Below are positions 41,266 through 48,827 of a stretch of 64,000 bases of DNA, in pieces. The stretch covers positions 1-64,000 of IMG/VR virus record IMGVR_UViG_3300028024_000077; one strand, given 5' to 3'. The notes below the pieces were generated by a model. The model worked only from the letters and a program-made list of their open reading frames with translations. It did no database searches and was not told the origin of the DNA. This stretch comes from a virus. A program made the position numbers and the translations under genes. Positions within the stretch are counted from its first letter, which is position 1, and each line of letters opens with the position of its first letter.

Positions 41266-41534
41266 TGAAGCTCGACCACATCGACTGGAGTGGCCCGGAG
41301 CCTATTGCCGTGTTCAATCTCGGCTTCGGGCGAGGCTGTGTAGAACCCATGACCCAGAACATGACCGTCAAGGACATGGAAGGGGAGATCAGGCGCGGTC
41401 ACTACAGCAGCCGCTACTACAAACAGGCGCTGGCAGAGATCGTCCGAGAGATAGAGCCTAACTCGATAACGTCAAGAGCCAAGGTTGGCGAGCCGAGTGT
41501 GGAAGCACGCAACCTGGATTGGGGAACATGGTGA
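41265..41534 (+). CDS. Hypothetical protein ending in DWGTW
   Basis: An 89-aa protein (MKLDHIDWSGPEPIAVFNLG), mostly helical in the C-terminal half, ending ARNLDWGTW. The final codons TGG-GGA-ACA-TGG-TGA contain the ATG of the next gene. It carries the shared (F/W)G(T/S)W tail. Confidence 0.55.
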   Translation: MKLDHIDWSGPEPIAVFNLGFGRGCVEPMTQNMTVKDMEGEIRRGHYSSRYYKQALAEIVREIEPNSITSRAKVGEPSVEARNLDWGTW

Positions 41535-41803
41535 AGGCGCGCTCGACTTGGCTCAAATGGAAGTACTCGCACCTCGAATTGATCGAGGGCACCAAAGACC
41601 AGGAGGCCGTCTTTGTCCAGGGCACGCTCCGAACGCCCGTGAGTAGAGACGAGGTCGAACAGGTGCTCGCCATGTACAGCGAGAAGAAGTTGCCGGAGTT
41701 CGCACGGGCCTTGGCTGCCTTCAATGGTGAGCGCGACCCGGACGAGATCAAGGCAGAAAGAGTCGAAAAGCGGAAACCGCCAGAGGAGTGGGGAACATGG
41801 TGA
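41528..41803 (+). CDS. Hypothetical protein ending in EWGTW
   Basis: A 91-aa basic protein (MVKARSTWLKWKYSHLELIE) with an acidic C-terminal part ending PPEEWGTW. As in the gene before it, the terminal TGGGGAACATGGTGA both encodes the tail and provides the next start codon. Start ATG 41528 overlaps the previous gene by 7 bases. Confidence 0.55.
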   Translation: MVKARSTWLKWKYSHLELIEGTKDQEAVFVQGTLRTPVSRDEVEQVLAMYSEKKLPEFARALAAFNGERDPDEIKAERVEKRKPPEEWGTW

Positions 41804-42468
41804 TGGATCTCGATAAGCCGTTGAACGCCGACAAGGGCCACTACAATGGCTCTTGCAATCGCCGAGCCTGTCAGAAACCAGGCGCCCGCTTCTACAACAA
41901 GGGCACGAACGCCTATTACTGCGCTGAGTGCGCCAGGCTGATCAATGATGCCTGCCGTGACATGCACCCGGAAGGGCTCTGTGTCATCCACCGCCAGCAG
42001 CCGGAGGCGTTCCAGGACTGGGACGGCGGCTACTCCAAGGCTTGGTATGACGTAGAGACGCCGATGGGCGAAGTCATCACTCATTGCTGGCCCAATGCCG
42101 GCTTCATGACCGCTACGGATGGCTCCGGCCGGCAGTGGGCCGTCCATAGCGGGATCAAGGTCAGGCTTAGCGCCAATCACCCCTTGGATGAGGTGCGGGC
42201 CCGTCCCCTGGTGGATGAGCGCAAGCCTGACCGGATCATCATAGATGACCCTCTCGCCATGGCGCACGAACACCACGTTTCGAACGGGCTTGAGCCCGAG
42301 CGGGAATGTTCAGCATGCGCCGCCGGCCACGTCCCAGGGCAACGCCTTCCGGTTAGGCCGGCCGTCGAGCGGCAGGAGACAGACCCGCAAAAGATGAGCC
42401 GCCGGGAGCGTCGCGCCTATTACAGCAGCATGCGGAAGAAGAAGCTTTTCAAGGGATGGAGGGTTTGA
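41797..42468 (+). CDS. Hypothetical protein with treble-clef-like zinc site
   Basis: A 223-aa protein. Two cysteine pairs near residues 20-50 (SCNRRACQKPG and YYCAECARL) form a probable zinc ribbon or treble clef. A later ECSACAAGH adds another CxxC. The C-terminus is basic (KMSRRERRAYYSSMRKKKLF). It may bind nucleic acid. Start ATG 41797, with a second ATG two codons later. ATGA-type overlap with both neighbours. Confidence 0.55.
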   Translation: MVMDLDKPLNADKGHYNGSCNRRACQKPGARFYNKGTNAYYCAECARLINDACRDMHPEGLCVIHRQQPEAFQDWDGGYSKAWYDVETPMGEVITHCWPNAGFMTATDGSGRQWAVHSGIKVRLSANHPLDEVRARPLVDERKPDRIIIDDPLAMAHEHHVSNGLEPERECSACAAGHVPGQRLPVRPAVERQETDPQKMSRRERRAYYSSMRKKKLFKGWRV

Positions 42469-42905
42469 TGGCCGATTGGCGGAAGGAACTCGATCTCCGC
42501 GTCGAATGGGAGAAGACCCAGGAAGGCGAGATGACCAATAGCGCGCTCTGCAAGGTGATCCATGAGCGCCTGACGAAGCTCTACCCGGAGCCAAGCCGCG
42601 ACATGCGGCTGACTGAGCTGATGGAAGAGTTCCAGACGCTGGCCGATTTGCAGGCTATCTGGGAAAGCGAGGGAAGAATGGCAATCCGTGAAGCCGACAC
42701 CATCAACACCGTCGAGAAACAGGCGATCGTGGACGCTGCATTGGCCTGGGCTGATGCCGTCAATACGCCAGGGGCAACGGCCCGCCGCATTGCGCTGCTG
42801 GATGCGGTCAAGCGCTACAAGGCCGCCACGGAGAAATACGGGACTTTCACGTCCGAGGGGCGCTGCTGCATGGGCGGCCCGCGCGGTCGCGGATGCACTT
42901 GCTAG
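42468..42905 (+). CDS. Hypothetical protein
   Basis: A 145-aa mostly helical protein (MADWRKELDLRVEWEKTQEG) with a Gly/Cys-rich end (RCCMGGPRGRGCTC). ATG chosen for the TGATG overlap with the previous stop. Unknown. Confidence 0.5.
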   Translation: MADWRKELDLRVEWEKTQEGEMTNSALCKVIHERLTKLYPEPSRDMRLTELMEEFQTLADLQAIWESEGRMAIREADTINTVEKQAIVDAALAWADAVNTPGATARRIALLDAVKRYKAATEKYGTFTSEGRCCMGGPRGRGCTC

Positions 42906-42914
42906 GAGGGAAGA

Positions 42915-43307
42915 ATGAGCGAAGACATTAAGCCGATCACTGCTGAGGAGCTGCGCGACGCTGGCTTCGCGCCGGGCAATTATTGCTGCAAGTGCGTTCC
43001 CTGTGGGGCCTATTTCGACGGTGATAAACGCGCCTCACGTTGCCAGAATTGCGCCACCAAAACCGTGCTGGAGCGCCGGCGCCTTAGCGCGCTGCTTAAA
43101 CTTGGCGACAAGGTCAAGGTCAGCCCGACCTATGTCTATGCGGTTGATTGGCGGGAGATCTATTTCATCACCGCCATCAAAGCCAGGGTGGGCAGTGGCG
43201 AGCCCGCCTATGCCATCGGCGATCATTGGCCGCCGCGCCATCTGGGCGACTTTACGGATGGTTGGCATGAGCACGATCTCGTGCCGGCCGGGGAGTCGGC
43301 ACGATGA
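42915..43307 (+). CDS. Zinc-ribbon hypothetical protein
   Basis: A 130-aa protein. A cysteine cluster YCCKCVPCG followed by SRCQNCATK (residues 16-46) forms a zinc ribbon. A small beta domain follows, with conserved-looking HWPPRHLGDFTDGWHEHDL near the end. AGGAGGG ribosome site. Role unknown. Confidence 0.55.
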   Translation: MSEDIKPITAEELRDAGFAPGNYCCKCVPCGAYFDGDKRASRCQNCATKTVLERRRLSALLKLGDKVKVSPTYVYAVDWREIYFITAIKARVGSGEPAYAIGDHWPPRHLGDFTDGWHEHDLVPAGESAR

Positions 43308-43438
43308 TCAGATTCTGGGTTGGCTTCATGACGGCGCCCATCACCGACCCGGTCGCTGCCTTTGGCTATCGCATTTGGGCCGTTGCTGGGGTGATCAGCA
43401 TGCTGCGGTTCTTTCTTGAGCCTGGTATCTGCTACTGA
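43304..43438 (+). CDS. Small membrane protein (44 aa)
   Basis: ATGA overlap with the previous stop opens a 44-codon frame, MIRFWVGFMTAPITDPVAAF and onward, with a hydrophobic stretch AFGYRIWAVAGVISMLRFFL. Likely a single-pass membrane peptide. Unknown. Confidence 0.45.
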   Translation: MIRFWVGFMTAPITDPVAAFGYRIWAVAGVISMLRFFLEPGICY

Positions 43439-43560
43439 AATCCGCCTGATGAGACCTTTTGCCAGGTCGAAACGCCGTCCCGTGGGCGGCGTCGCGGTAG
43501 CTGTTAACTCCGCCCGGTGGCTACGGCTGCCGGCAACCACAAACGAAAAAGGGCCAGACG

Positions 43561-43632
43561 ATGACACGTCTAACCCTCTTTCTGGTGGTGCTGTTGATCC
43601 TGCTCACAGCAATGAGCGGATCGGCATACTAA
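43561..43632 (+). CDS. Tiny hydrophobic peptide (23 aa)
   Basis: ATG at 43561 encodes MTRLTLFLVVLLILLTAMSG plus three residues, essentially one transmembrane helix. The ribosome site is weak (GGGCCAGACG). Such peptides can be lysis or toxin proteins, but no evidence decides this. The 43439-43705 gap otherwise shows no gene I would defend. Confidence 0.3.
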   Translation: MTRLTLFLVVLLILLTAMSGSAY

Positions 43633-43705
43633 CCGGAGCCTGGGCGGTGGGCGCAACCTGCCGTCCAGGTCCGGGAATGATAGCAGTCAGAGAAAGGAAT
43701 GCAAG

Positions 43706-43990
43706 ATGGCTGAATTCTACGCCAGTTTCATTTACCACGGCCTGGATTACACGCCCAGCGAGCCGCGCCCGGACGGCAAAGGGTATCAAGGCAAGCGGAT
43801 ACGGACCGAGAGCGCGGAGGAGGCAGCCAAGGTCGCCAAGCGCGACTTCGTGGCCGAACATGCGGCGCACAAGGCGCTGAACGTGCCGTTCATCTCGCCA
43901 GAGGGCTGCCACACCATCGTGATCTTCGAAGAAGTGGAAACGGGGATGCGCGGCATCTACCAGTTCAAGTATGACGAGGTGGCGGCATGA
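43706..43990 (+). CDS. Hypothetical protein
   Basis: A 94-aa protein (MAEFYASFIYHGLDYTPSEP), basic in the middle with a helix TESAEEAAKVAKRDFVAEHA and a beta end. AGAAAGG ribosome site. ATGA overlap with the next gene. Unknown. Confidence 0.55.
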   Translation: MAEFYASFIYHGLDYTPSEPRPDGKGYQGKRIRTESAEEAAKVAKRDFVAEHAAHKALNVPFISPEGCHTIVIFEEVETGMRGIYQFKYDEVAA

Positions 43991-44205
43991 AGGACAAGTT
44001 CAAGACGGAGGTCTGGGCCAAGATCGCTGATCCAGCCACGATCTGCGACCGGCTGCGCGGTATCTACCGGACGCCCATCACGGACGGCCTTGAGCTGTGC
44101 GAGGACGAGGGCTGCCCGCAGCATGGCACGCCCCATGTCTGTGTCGCCGCCCAACCGGAGCCCGACAGTATGCACGCCACTGGCTACGAGGAGGCAGGCG
44201 TATGA
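43987..44205 (+). CDS. Hypothetical small protein
   Basis: A 72-aa protein (MKDKFKTEVWAKIADPATIC) with Cys/His residues (CEDEGCPQHGTPHVC) that could bind a metal. Coupled to both neighbours by ATGA overlaps. Confidence 0.5.
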   Translation: MKDKFKTEVWAKIADPATICDRLRGIYRTPITDGLELCEDEGCPQHGTPHVCVAAQPEPDSMHATGYEEAGV

Positions 44206-44354
44206 GCAAGATCCAACTCGATCTGGCATGGGGTTCCCGCAGCTTCAATCTAGGCATGCTCGCCGGCTTCGCCTGGGCCGTGGCGTGCCTCATTGGCTCG
44301 ATTTATTGGGCCTTCCACCTGGCGCATCTGACCTTCTGTTCGGTGGCACCATGA
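44202..44354 (+). CDS. Small membrane protein (50 aa)
   Basis: ATGA overlap; MSKIQLDLAWGSRSFNLGML then a transmembrane helix AGFAWAVACLIGSIYWAFHL. Coupled to the next gene by ATGA. Unknown. Confidence 0.5.
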   Translation: MSKIQLDLAWGSRSFNLGMLAGFAWAVACLIGSIYWAFHLAHLTFCSVAP

Positions 44355-44665
44355 AGATTAAAGGCTCAGAACTGATCGAATTCATGGTCGCCGGCTGGCC
44401 CCAGCCGGAAGAGAACTGGTATTGGGATCACCAGCTTTTCGAGGAGCCGGAGCCCGACCAGACCTACGACACCGATGAAATCGGCCCTATCTTCCACCAG
44501 GGCATGAGCCCCGACCCCACCAACGGCGACGGCTACGACCTTGCCAAGCTGATCCGTGCATGGCGCAAGGCGCGAGATTACGACGTGCTAACCATCACCG
44601 TGCTAAAGGCCAAGACCGAGGCGGTCAAAGCGGCGATTGTAGCTCTAGGCGTCAGGGTGACTTGA
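44351..44665 (+). CDS. Hypothetical acidic protein
   Basis: A 104-aa protein (MKIKGSELIEFMVAGWPQPE) with an acidic centre and a basic, helical C-terminal half (IRAWRKARDYDVLTITVLKA). Coupled by ATGA upstream and TGATG downstream. Unknown. Confidence 0.5.
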   Translation: MKIKGSELIEFMVAGWPQPEENWYWDHQLFEEPEPDQTYDTDEIGPIFHQGMSPDPTNGDGYDLAKLIRAWRKARDYDVLTITVLKAKTEAVKAAIVALGVRVT

Positions 44666-45132
44666 TGAAACGTCTTCGTAAGATCTACATGGCCGATATG
44701 ACCTGCCTGGGGTGCGGGAAGGGCTGGTATGAGGGCTACATGCCGCCTGTCAACGGCGTCCCCACCAATAAGACCCTCCCCTGCAACGTCTGCGGCCACC
44801 AAACGACCGCCGTGATGACCCCCAAAGCCTTCGATCGGGCGGTAGAAGCGCGCAACGTCAAAATGACAAGGGAGATGTCATCAAGGAGCGTCGAGCAACT
44901 CAAGAAGGCGCTGGGCGAACACTTCCATCAATTGGCCGTGGAAAACCCCAAGGACGGGATCGATCACTTCATCAACGAGCGCCTTGAGCTGTTCGCCAAG
45001 ACCCGCACCGGCAGTGGCTGGGATGCGATCCAGACCGTGCACAAGCTGAAGGAGCTGGCGAAGCTCTCACATGACGAGAGGCGCCTGCATGCCGAAGTTA
45101 CCATGAGATCTTTGGGGATGACGTGGAAATAG
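44665..45132 (+). CDS. Zinc-ribbon hypothetical protein
   Basis: A 155-aa protein. CLGCGKGW and LPCNVCGH (residues 15-45) form a four-Cys zinc ribbon, then a long helical C-terminal region (VEQLKKALGEHFHQLAVENP). Last member of the coupled small-gene run. It could bind nucleic acid or a protein; unknown. Confidence 0.55.
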   Translation: MKRLRKIYMADMTCLGCGKGWYEGYMPPVNGVPTNKTLPCNVCGHQTTAVMTPKAFDRAVEARNVKMTREMSSRSVEQLKKALGEHFHQLAVENPKDGIDHFINERLELFAKTRTGSGWDAIQTVHKLKELAKLSHDERRLHAEVTMRSLGMTWK

Positions 45133-45217
45133 GCCCGGCATTTGTTCCTTCCAAAACGAGTGACTAGCGCGCCGCCAATGGCTATAAAGTCCTGACAGAC
45201 ACTTTTTGGGGGAAGTC

Positions 45218-45439
45218 ATGAGCCGTAGGGAAAACGAAAAGCGAAACCATATCTTGGCCCAGCAGATCAAGCTGGCCAAGGCCAGAAGAGACCATGCGGC
45301 GGTCCTGGATCTGCTCAAACGAGGCAGCGCCGGTATCACCAAGAAGGACGCCGAAGCCTTGGCCGAACACGTCAAGCATCGAGAGCGCCAACTGAGAGAA
45401 GCGGAGACCGAGCTGGAGGAATTTCTAGCCAAGCGCTAG
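45218..45439 (+). CDS. Hypothetical coiled-coil protein
   Basis: A 73-aa highly charged helical protein (MSRRENEKRNHILAQQIKLA; LREAETELEEFLAKR). ATG 45218 after TTTGGGGGAAG. A probable promoter-bearing 85-bp gap precedes it. Unknown. Confidence 0.55.
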   Translation: MSRRENEKRNHILAQQIKLAKARRDHAAVLDLLKRGSAGITKKDAEALAEHVKHRERQLREAETELEEFLAKR

Positions 45440-45595
45440 ATGTCACATCACCCCTATGTCGTGACATTTCTGGACGCATGCGACGCGATTTTAAGCCCGT
45501 ACAAGCCGTCTGGAGCAAACAAGCGCCGTTCTGACGGTCTAAACCTCCAAGCCGTCTAGCAAGCTCTAAAACGCGTCTGAAACGCTATCCAAAAC
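45440..45595. repeat. Non-coding stretch rich in AGCCGTCT/GACGG words
   Basis: The interval contains AAGCCGTCT twice, CGCCGTTCTGACGG and TCTAAAACGCGTC, resembling the arms of the palindromic elements at 39680 and 48828 but degenerate. No gene is seen. It may be a decayed copy. Confidence 0.35.
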
Positions 45596-45811
45596 ATGAT
45601 GCAAGCAGCAAACGACAACCCCGGCCTAGAAACCCAGATCGCCCTCGGGAAAGCATATCGAGAAGGCGTAGAAGCCGGCGCAGCCTGGTGTCAGGATCTC
45701 AAGAAAGAGCCTCCTCAAAACCCGTATCCTCCCGGAGAGCTAAACGACCGCTGGGAGGCTGGATACGTAGACGCGCTAGACGATTGGCATCACGCGCAAT
45801 ACGCTGACTAG
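45596..45811 (+). CDS. Hypothetical small protein
   Basis: A 71-aa acidic protein (MMQAANDNPGLETQIALGKA) with several Trp near the end. No strong ribosome site, so the call rests on reading frame and neighbours. Unknown. Confidence 0.4.
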   Translation: MMQAANDNPGLETQIALGKAYREGVEAGAAWCQDLKKEPPQNPYPPGELNDRWEAGYVDALDDWHHAQYAD

Positions 45812-45833
45812 AGCCAACACAAGGGGGAAGAAA

Positions 45834-46094
45834 GTGCAGAAAACCGCCATATACGCAGCAATTATCCTTGGGATCGCCATAATCCTTCATGGGGGCATCT
45901 ATAGCTTCAACATGATGACGACCCAATGGGCGGTCGGCTACAGGCTCAATAAGTTCACAGGACAGATGGCTCTTTGCAGTCCATCCAACTGCCGTTCGAT
46001 AGAGGACGTGTCAGTCGGTAGTCCTCAGCTCAATACAAATGACTTAAAGCCCATGACAAAGGAAGAGGCAGAGAAGTTTCTTGATAAACCATAG
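45834..46094 (+). CDS. Small membrane-anchored protein
   Basis: An 86-aa protein from GTG after AAGGGGGAAG. One N-terminal transmembrane helix (AIYAAIILGIAIILHGGIYS), then a polar domain with two Cys (LCSPSNC) that may form a disulfide in the periplasm. Unknown. Confidence 0.55.
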   Translation: MQKTAIYAAIILGIAIILHGGIYSFNMMTTQWAVGYRLNKFTGQMALCSPSNCRSIEDVSVGSPQLNTNDLKPMTKEEAEKFLDKP

Positions 46095-46439
46095 AGGCAT
46101 AGAGTGTTGGAGAGTGAACGTAGAGCGTTAGACGTTGGGTGTTTAGGGTTAGGGGTTAGGGAGTGGGTGTTTGGAGAGTTTCTCTATAAGAAATTCCGAA
46201 TGCGATGCTGACCCAGTAAAAATCACTCCTCCAAACCAGGCCCGCCAAGGCCGTGGCAGGAGTCCTGCCCTATCAGGCCACCTACCAACAGCCAACACTC
46301 CCACACCAAAACGTCCCTCATTCCACGCGTCTCTGGCAAAATATCAGGCCAGTTAACTCCCAAATTTCAACCCCAGTAAACAAACATTAACGTCTCTCTT
46401 GTGCAGCGATGACGCACACAATTGACGGAGAGACGAGCG
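46095..46439. other. Gene-free stretch with strong strand asymmetry
   Basis: 46095-46190 is G/T-rich on the plus strand, including GTTTAGGGTTAGGGGTTAGG. 46205-46330 is C/A-rich with loosely complementary words (CCTCCAAACC, CAACACTCCCACACC). A perfect hairpin GGCAGGA-G-TCCTGCC lies in between. A large stem or a termination/origin element is possible. No gene is seen. Confidence 0.4.
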
Positions 46440-46691
46440 ATGACCAATCGCGTTCAGATTGTCGAGATGACGGTGGGAAATATTCGGGCGGTTCTTGAAC
46501 AGATCCAGCCCGGCTTGCGCTATCAGGTCATCGTCTATTGGGATGGGAAGATAGGGTTTCGAGGTGATCCGGTTGACTATCAGACCGCGACCACCGCGAT
46601 GACCAGGATGCTTTCCAGCTCTCTCCAGAAGCTCACGGTCGCCGAGGTAGACATGACCCGGCGAGGTGAGAAAGTGGCTCACGCGGCATAG
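46440..46691 (+). CDS. Hypothetical small protein
   Basis: An 83-aa protein (MTNRVQIVEMTVGNIRAVLE) with an alpha/beta pattern (YQVIVYWDGKIGFRG). ACGGAGAGACGAGCG before the ATG. Monocistronic with a strong terminator just after it. Unknown. Confidence 0.55.
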   Translation: MTNRVQIVEMTVGNIRAVLEQIQPGLRYQVIVYWDGKIGFRGDPVDYQTATTAMTRMLSSSLQKLTVAEVDMTRRGEKVAHAA

Positions 46692-46712
46692 AGTAGCTCC
46701 GAACACCCAACT

Positions 46713-46752
46713 TGCCCTGGCGGCTTCCCAATGCTGCCAGGGCATCTTTTTG
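46713..46752 (+). terminator. Rho-independent terminator
   Basis: TGCCCTGGC and GCCAGGGCA form a 9-bp stem followed by TCTTTTTGG. Confidence 0.85.
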
Positions 46753-46770
46753 GTTGCCGTCTATCCGATG

Positions 46771-46951
46771 CCATGGCGATCCCTATCAGCCCCGGCCCGG
46801 CCAATCCTAGCCATGGGCTTTCCATGGGGAATGAATGGCTGGAAATCCAGACTATTACGAGCCGCCATGGCTCTATCCATGGCGCTGCCTATACAGACTT
46901 CCATGGCAGATCCTTGGGCCAACCAAGGCGCCCAGCCATGGATTGCCATGG
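46771..46951. repeat. Cluster of CCATGG palindromes (8 in 181 bp)
   Basis: CCATGG occurs at 46771, 46811, 46822, 46865, 46877, 46901, 46936 and 46946, with CCTTGG and CCAAGG between. The interval is non-coding and lies between a terminator and the leader of the gene at 47063. A second cluster lies at 48712-49507. Confidence 0.7.
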
Positions 46952-47062
46952 TCTTGGCAAAAGTAAGCGCCAGCTTATTACCAACTTTCAATGCCACAGG
47001 GAGCTTGCGACTATCAAATCGTCAGAGGGGATCAACCCTCGACATCTAGAAGGAGCTAGACA

Positions 47063-47602
47063 ATGGATATTGCACAGTTTCAGGCGTTGATTGGCGAAAC
47101 CCTCGATAAGCGCGTTGCCGCCTGTCGCGCCGAGGAAAACGAGTCCCAGGCCCGCAAGTGGGAGCGCGAGCGCGCGTTTCTGACACAGACGGCCTATGCC
47201 ACCTATCTCATGGAGAGCAAGTTTGACCTCTCGCTCTTCGACACGATGGCGATCTACGTCGCCGAGAAAGTCCGCAAGATCGTCGGCATGATGGCGGGCA
47301 AGAGCCGCGTGGACAACTATACGCCGGTGATCATTGGGAACGCCAAGGCGTGCGAGAAGAAAAAGATGGAATTCACGAGCGCGCTTCAAGAGGCATCGCT
47401 CTCGAAAGCCAAGGAGGTCGAGAACGCCCACAAGCTCCCCAAGCGCCTTTCCTGCACGGTCGGCACTGCCAACAGCCAGGCGTCGAGTTCCCGCCTTGCC
47501 ATGAAGATCATGGGTATGGCTCACGAGGAAAAGGCAGAGGGTGGTGATCGCCACCTGGTCATGAATTGGGAGAGCCCGATCCTCCAGAAGATCGCCGCCT
47601 AA
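47063..47602 (+). CDS. TAxSQxS family protein with GGAGCTAGACA leader
   Basis: A 179-aa helical, charged protein (MDIAQFQALIGETLDKRVAA). The C-terminal part has CTVGTANSQASSSRLAMKIM, related to the cores of the proteins at 35041 and 50213. AAGGAGCTAGACA directly precedes the ATG. A degenerate palindrome site lies near 46961. Unknown function; likely well translated. Confidence 0.6.
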   Translation: MDIAQFQALIGETLDKRVAACRAEENESQARKWERERAFLTQTAYATYLMESKFDLSLFDTMAIYVAEKVRKIVGMMAGKSRVDNYTPVIIGNAKACEKKKMEFTSALQEASLSKAKEVENAHKLPKRLSCTVGTANSQASSSRLAMKIMGMAHEEKAEGGDRHLVMNWESPILQKIAA

Positions 47603-47609
47603 CGGGATA

Positions 47610-47630
47610 GGGGAGGGCCAAGCTCTCCCC
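47610..47630 (+). terminator. Hairpin after the TAxSQxS gene
   Basis: GGGGAGGG pairs with CTCTCCCC (one G-U) right after the stop codon; weak T-run. Confidence 0.5.
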
Positions 47631-47668
47631 AATTCCCACCACCAGGCGCCATGGCGTGCAGGAAAAAT

Positions 47669-47684
47669 AAGCTTCCACTTACTT
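47669..47684. promoter_or_regulatory. Degenerate 16-bp palindrome site
   Basis: AAGCTT-CCAC-TTACTT: right half perfect, left half poor. Positioned 62 bp before the next gene, as the better copies are. Confidence 0.5.
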
Positions 47685-47745
47685 TTTCTTTGCAACGCCA
47701 ACTGGGATCTCGCATTCTGCTCTGACAATAAAAACGGAGCTAGAC

Positions 47746-48303
47746 ATGGCTAACACCCTGCATAAATTCACCCCCGAGCAACGCGACGCCCTCCTCGCGG
47801 CTCTGCGTTACTACCAACTGGGCTGCCAGCACGATCCCGACCACCGGGGCGATGATATCGCGGATATCGCCACCAATGGCGGCGCCCATAGCGGCTTGGG
47901 CTATGATGAAATAGATGGTCTCTGTGAGGACATCAACTGCACTGGCGGGGCGCAGCTTTTGATCTCGTTGGAAGGCGGGCTCGTGTCGGCCGTCGTCTCC
48001 CGCGACCAAGCGCTCCTTGGGTTGGACGTGCTGGTGGTGGATTACGACGCAACCGCCGAGGAAACCCAGGACGTTTTCGTCCAGCAGAGCGATGGTGAAG
48101 CCCCGGATGTCTACGCGTATTGGACAGGGGTTGAACGCCAAACCATCACCATCCTTGAGGATCACGTCCAGTGCAGGTCTTGCGTCGCCGTGACGCCAAA
48201 GAGCGAAACCATCGAGGATGACGGCCACTATTACTGCCACGAATGCCATGAGGACGTGGTGAAGTTCGAAGCCTCGGAAGAGGTAAACGTCGCGGCGTCG
48301 TAA
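47746..48303 (+). CDS. Hypothetical protein with C-terminal zinc ribbon
   Basis: A 185-aa protein behind a GGAGCTAGAC leader. N-terminal helical part (LHKFTPEQRDALLAALRYYQ), beta-rich middle, and near the end CRSC and YYCHECHEDV, a four-Cys zinc ribbon (about residues 144-168). Unknown function. Confidence 0.55.
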   Translation: MANTLHKFTPEQRDALLAALRYYQLGCQHDPDHRGDDIADIATNGGAHSGLGYDEIDGLCEDINCTGGAQLLISLEGGLVSAVVSRDQALLGLDVLVVDYDATAEETQDVFVQQSDGEAPDVYAYWTGVERQTITILEDHVQCRSCVAVTPKSETIEDDGHYYCHECHEDVVKFEASEEVNVAAS

Positions 48304-48388
48304 AGCCCAATGTGCAACGCCTAACATGATCAGCGATCATGATCATGTCGAAACGGAAAACGCGCTTCGGGCGCTAACGCAATACGAA

Positions 48389-48454
48389 CAAAGGAGGTGA
48401 CCAATGCCCGACAAGTAGACCCAGCGCCGGGTTACTAGCCTGGCCCGGCGCTGG
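48389..48454 (+). promoter_or_regulatory. Extended Shine-Dalgarno, four-codon ORF and 11-bp hairpin
   Basis: AAAGGAGGTGACC, almost the full complement of the 16S 3' end, precedes ATG CCC GAC AAG TAG (48404-48418). Two bases later CCAGCGCCGGG (48421-48431) pairs perfectly with CCCGGCGCTGG (48444-48454). The layout looks like a leader peptide with attenuator-like hairpin, but no gene follows closely. Confidence 0.5.
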
Positions 48455-48667
48455 TCCATAGTGGCCCAATCTCATGCCACGGCCGAGGGCCTGATTTAAG
48501 GCGCACAATGCGCTTAGGGAAAGCATCGAATAATTATCGGACATATGAGCCGGTCTAAGAGCTATCCCAACTGATCCCGTAAGGGCGCCAGGAAGCAATG
48601 GCGTAAACTATGCGAGCGGCTGCCGGCTGAATGGCGCGCGACGGTTGGCGTTATGAAACCGGGACTT

Positions 48668-48693
48668 AAAGGCGGGGCATTGATCCCGCCTTT
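48668..48693. terminator. Hairpin terminator, possibly bidirectional
   Basis: AAAGGCGGG and CCCGCCTTT form a perfect 9-bp stem with an 8-base loop; A and T runs on both sides allow function in either direction. Confidence 0.65.
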
Positions 48694-48827
48694 CTCCTGA
48701 CATGATCAATTCCATGGAGTCCAGTCCATGGAGGCCAGGCCATAGTCCATGAAGTCCAGGCCAGGGGCACAAGCGAGCTGAGAAACACTCATTGCAATGA
48801 TCATCTTGGAACGCACGCGGTAGACGT

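Noticed and set aside
43416-43880. 154-codon frame overlapping the gene at 43706
   Set aside because: Its second half is an out-of-frame reading of a better gene, and no ribosome site is present.
46100-46330. CRISPR array
   Set aside because: No regularly spaced identical repeats are present here or elsewhere; the palindrome sites are dispersed single copies.
46666-47090. Plus-strand frames across the CCATGG cluster
   Set aside because: They cross a strong terminator, lack ribosome sites and encode repeats generated by the CCATGG words.
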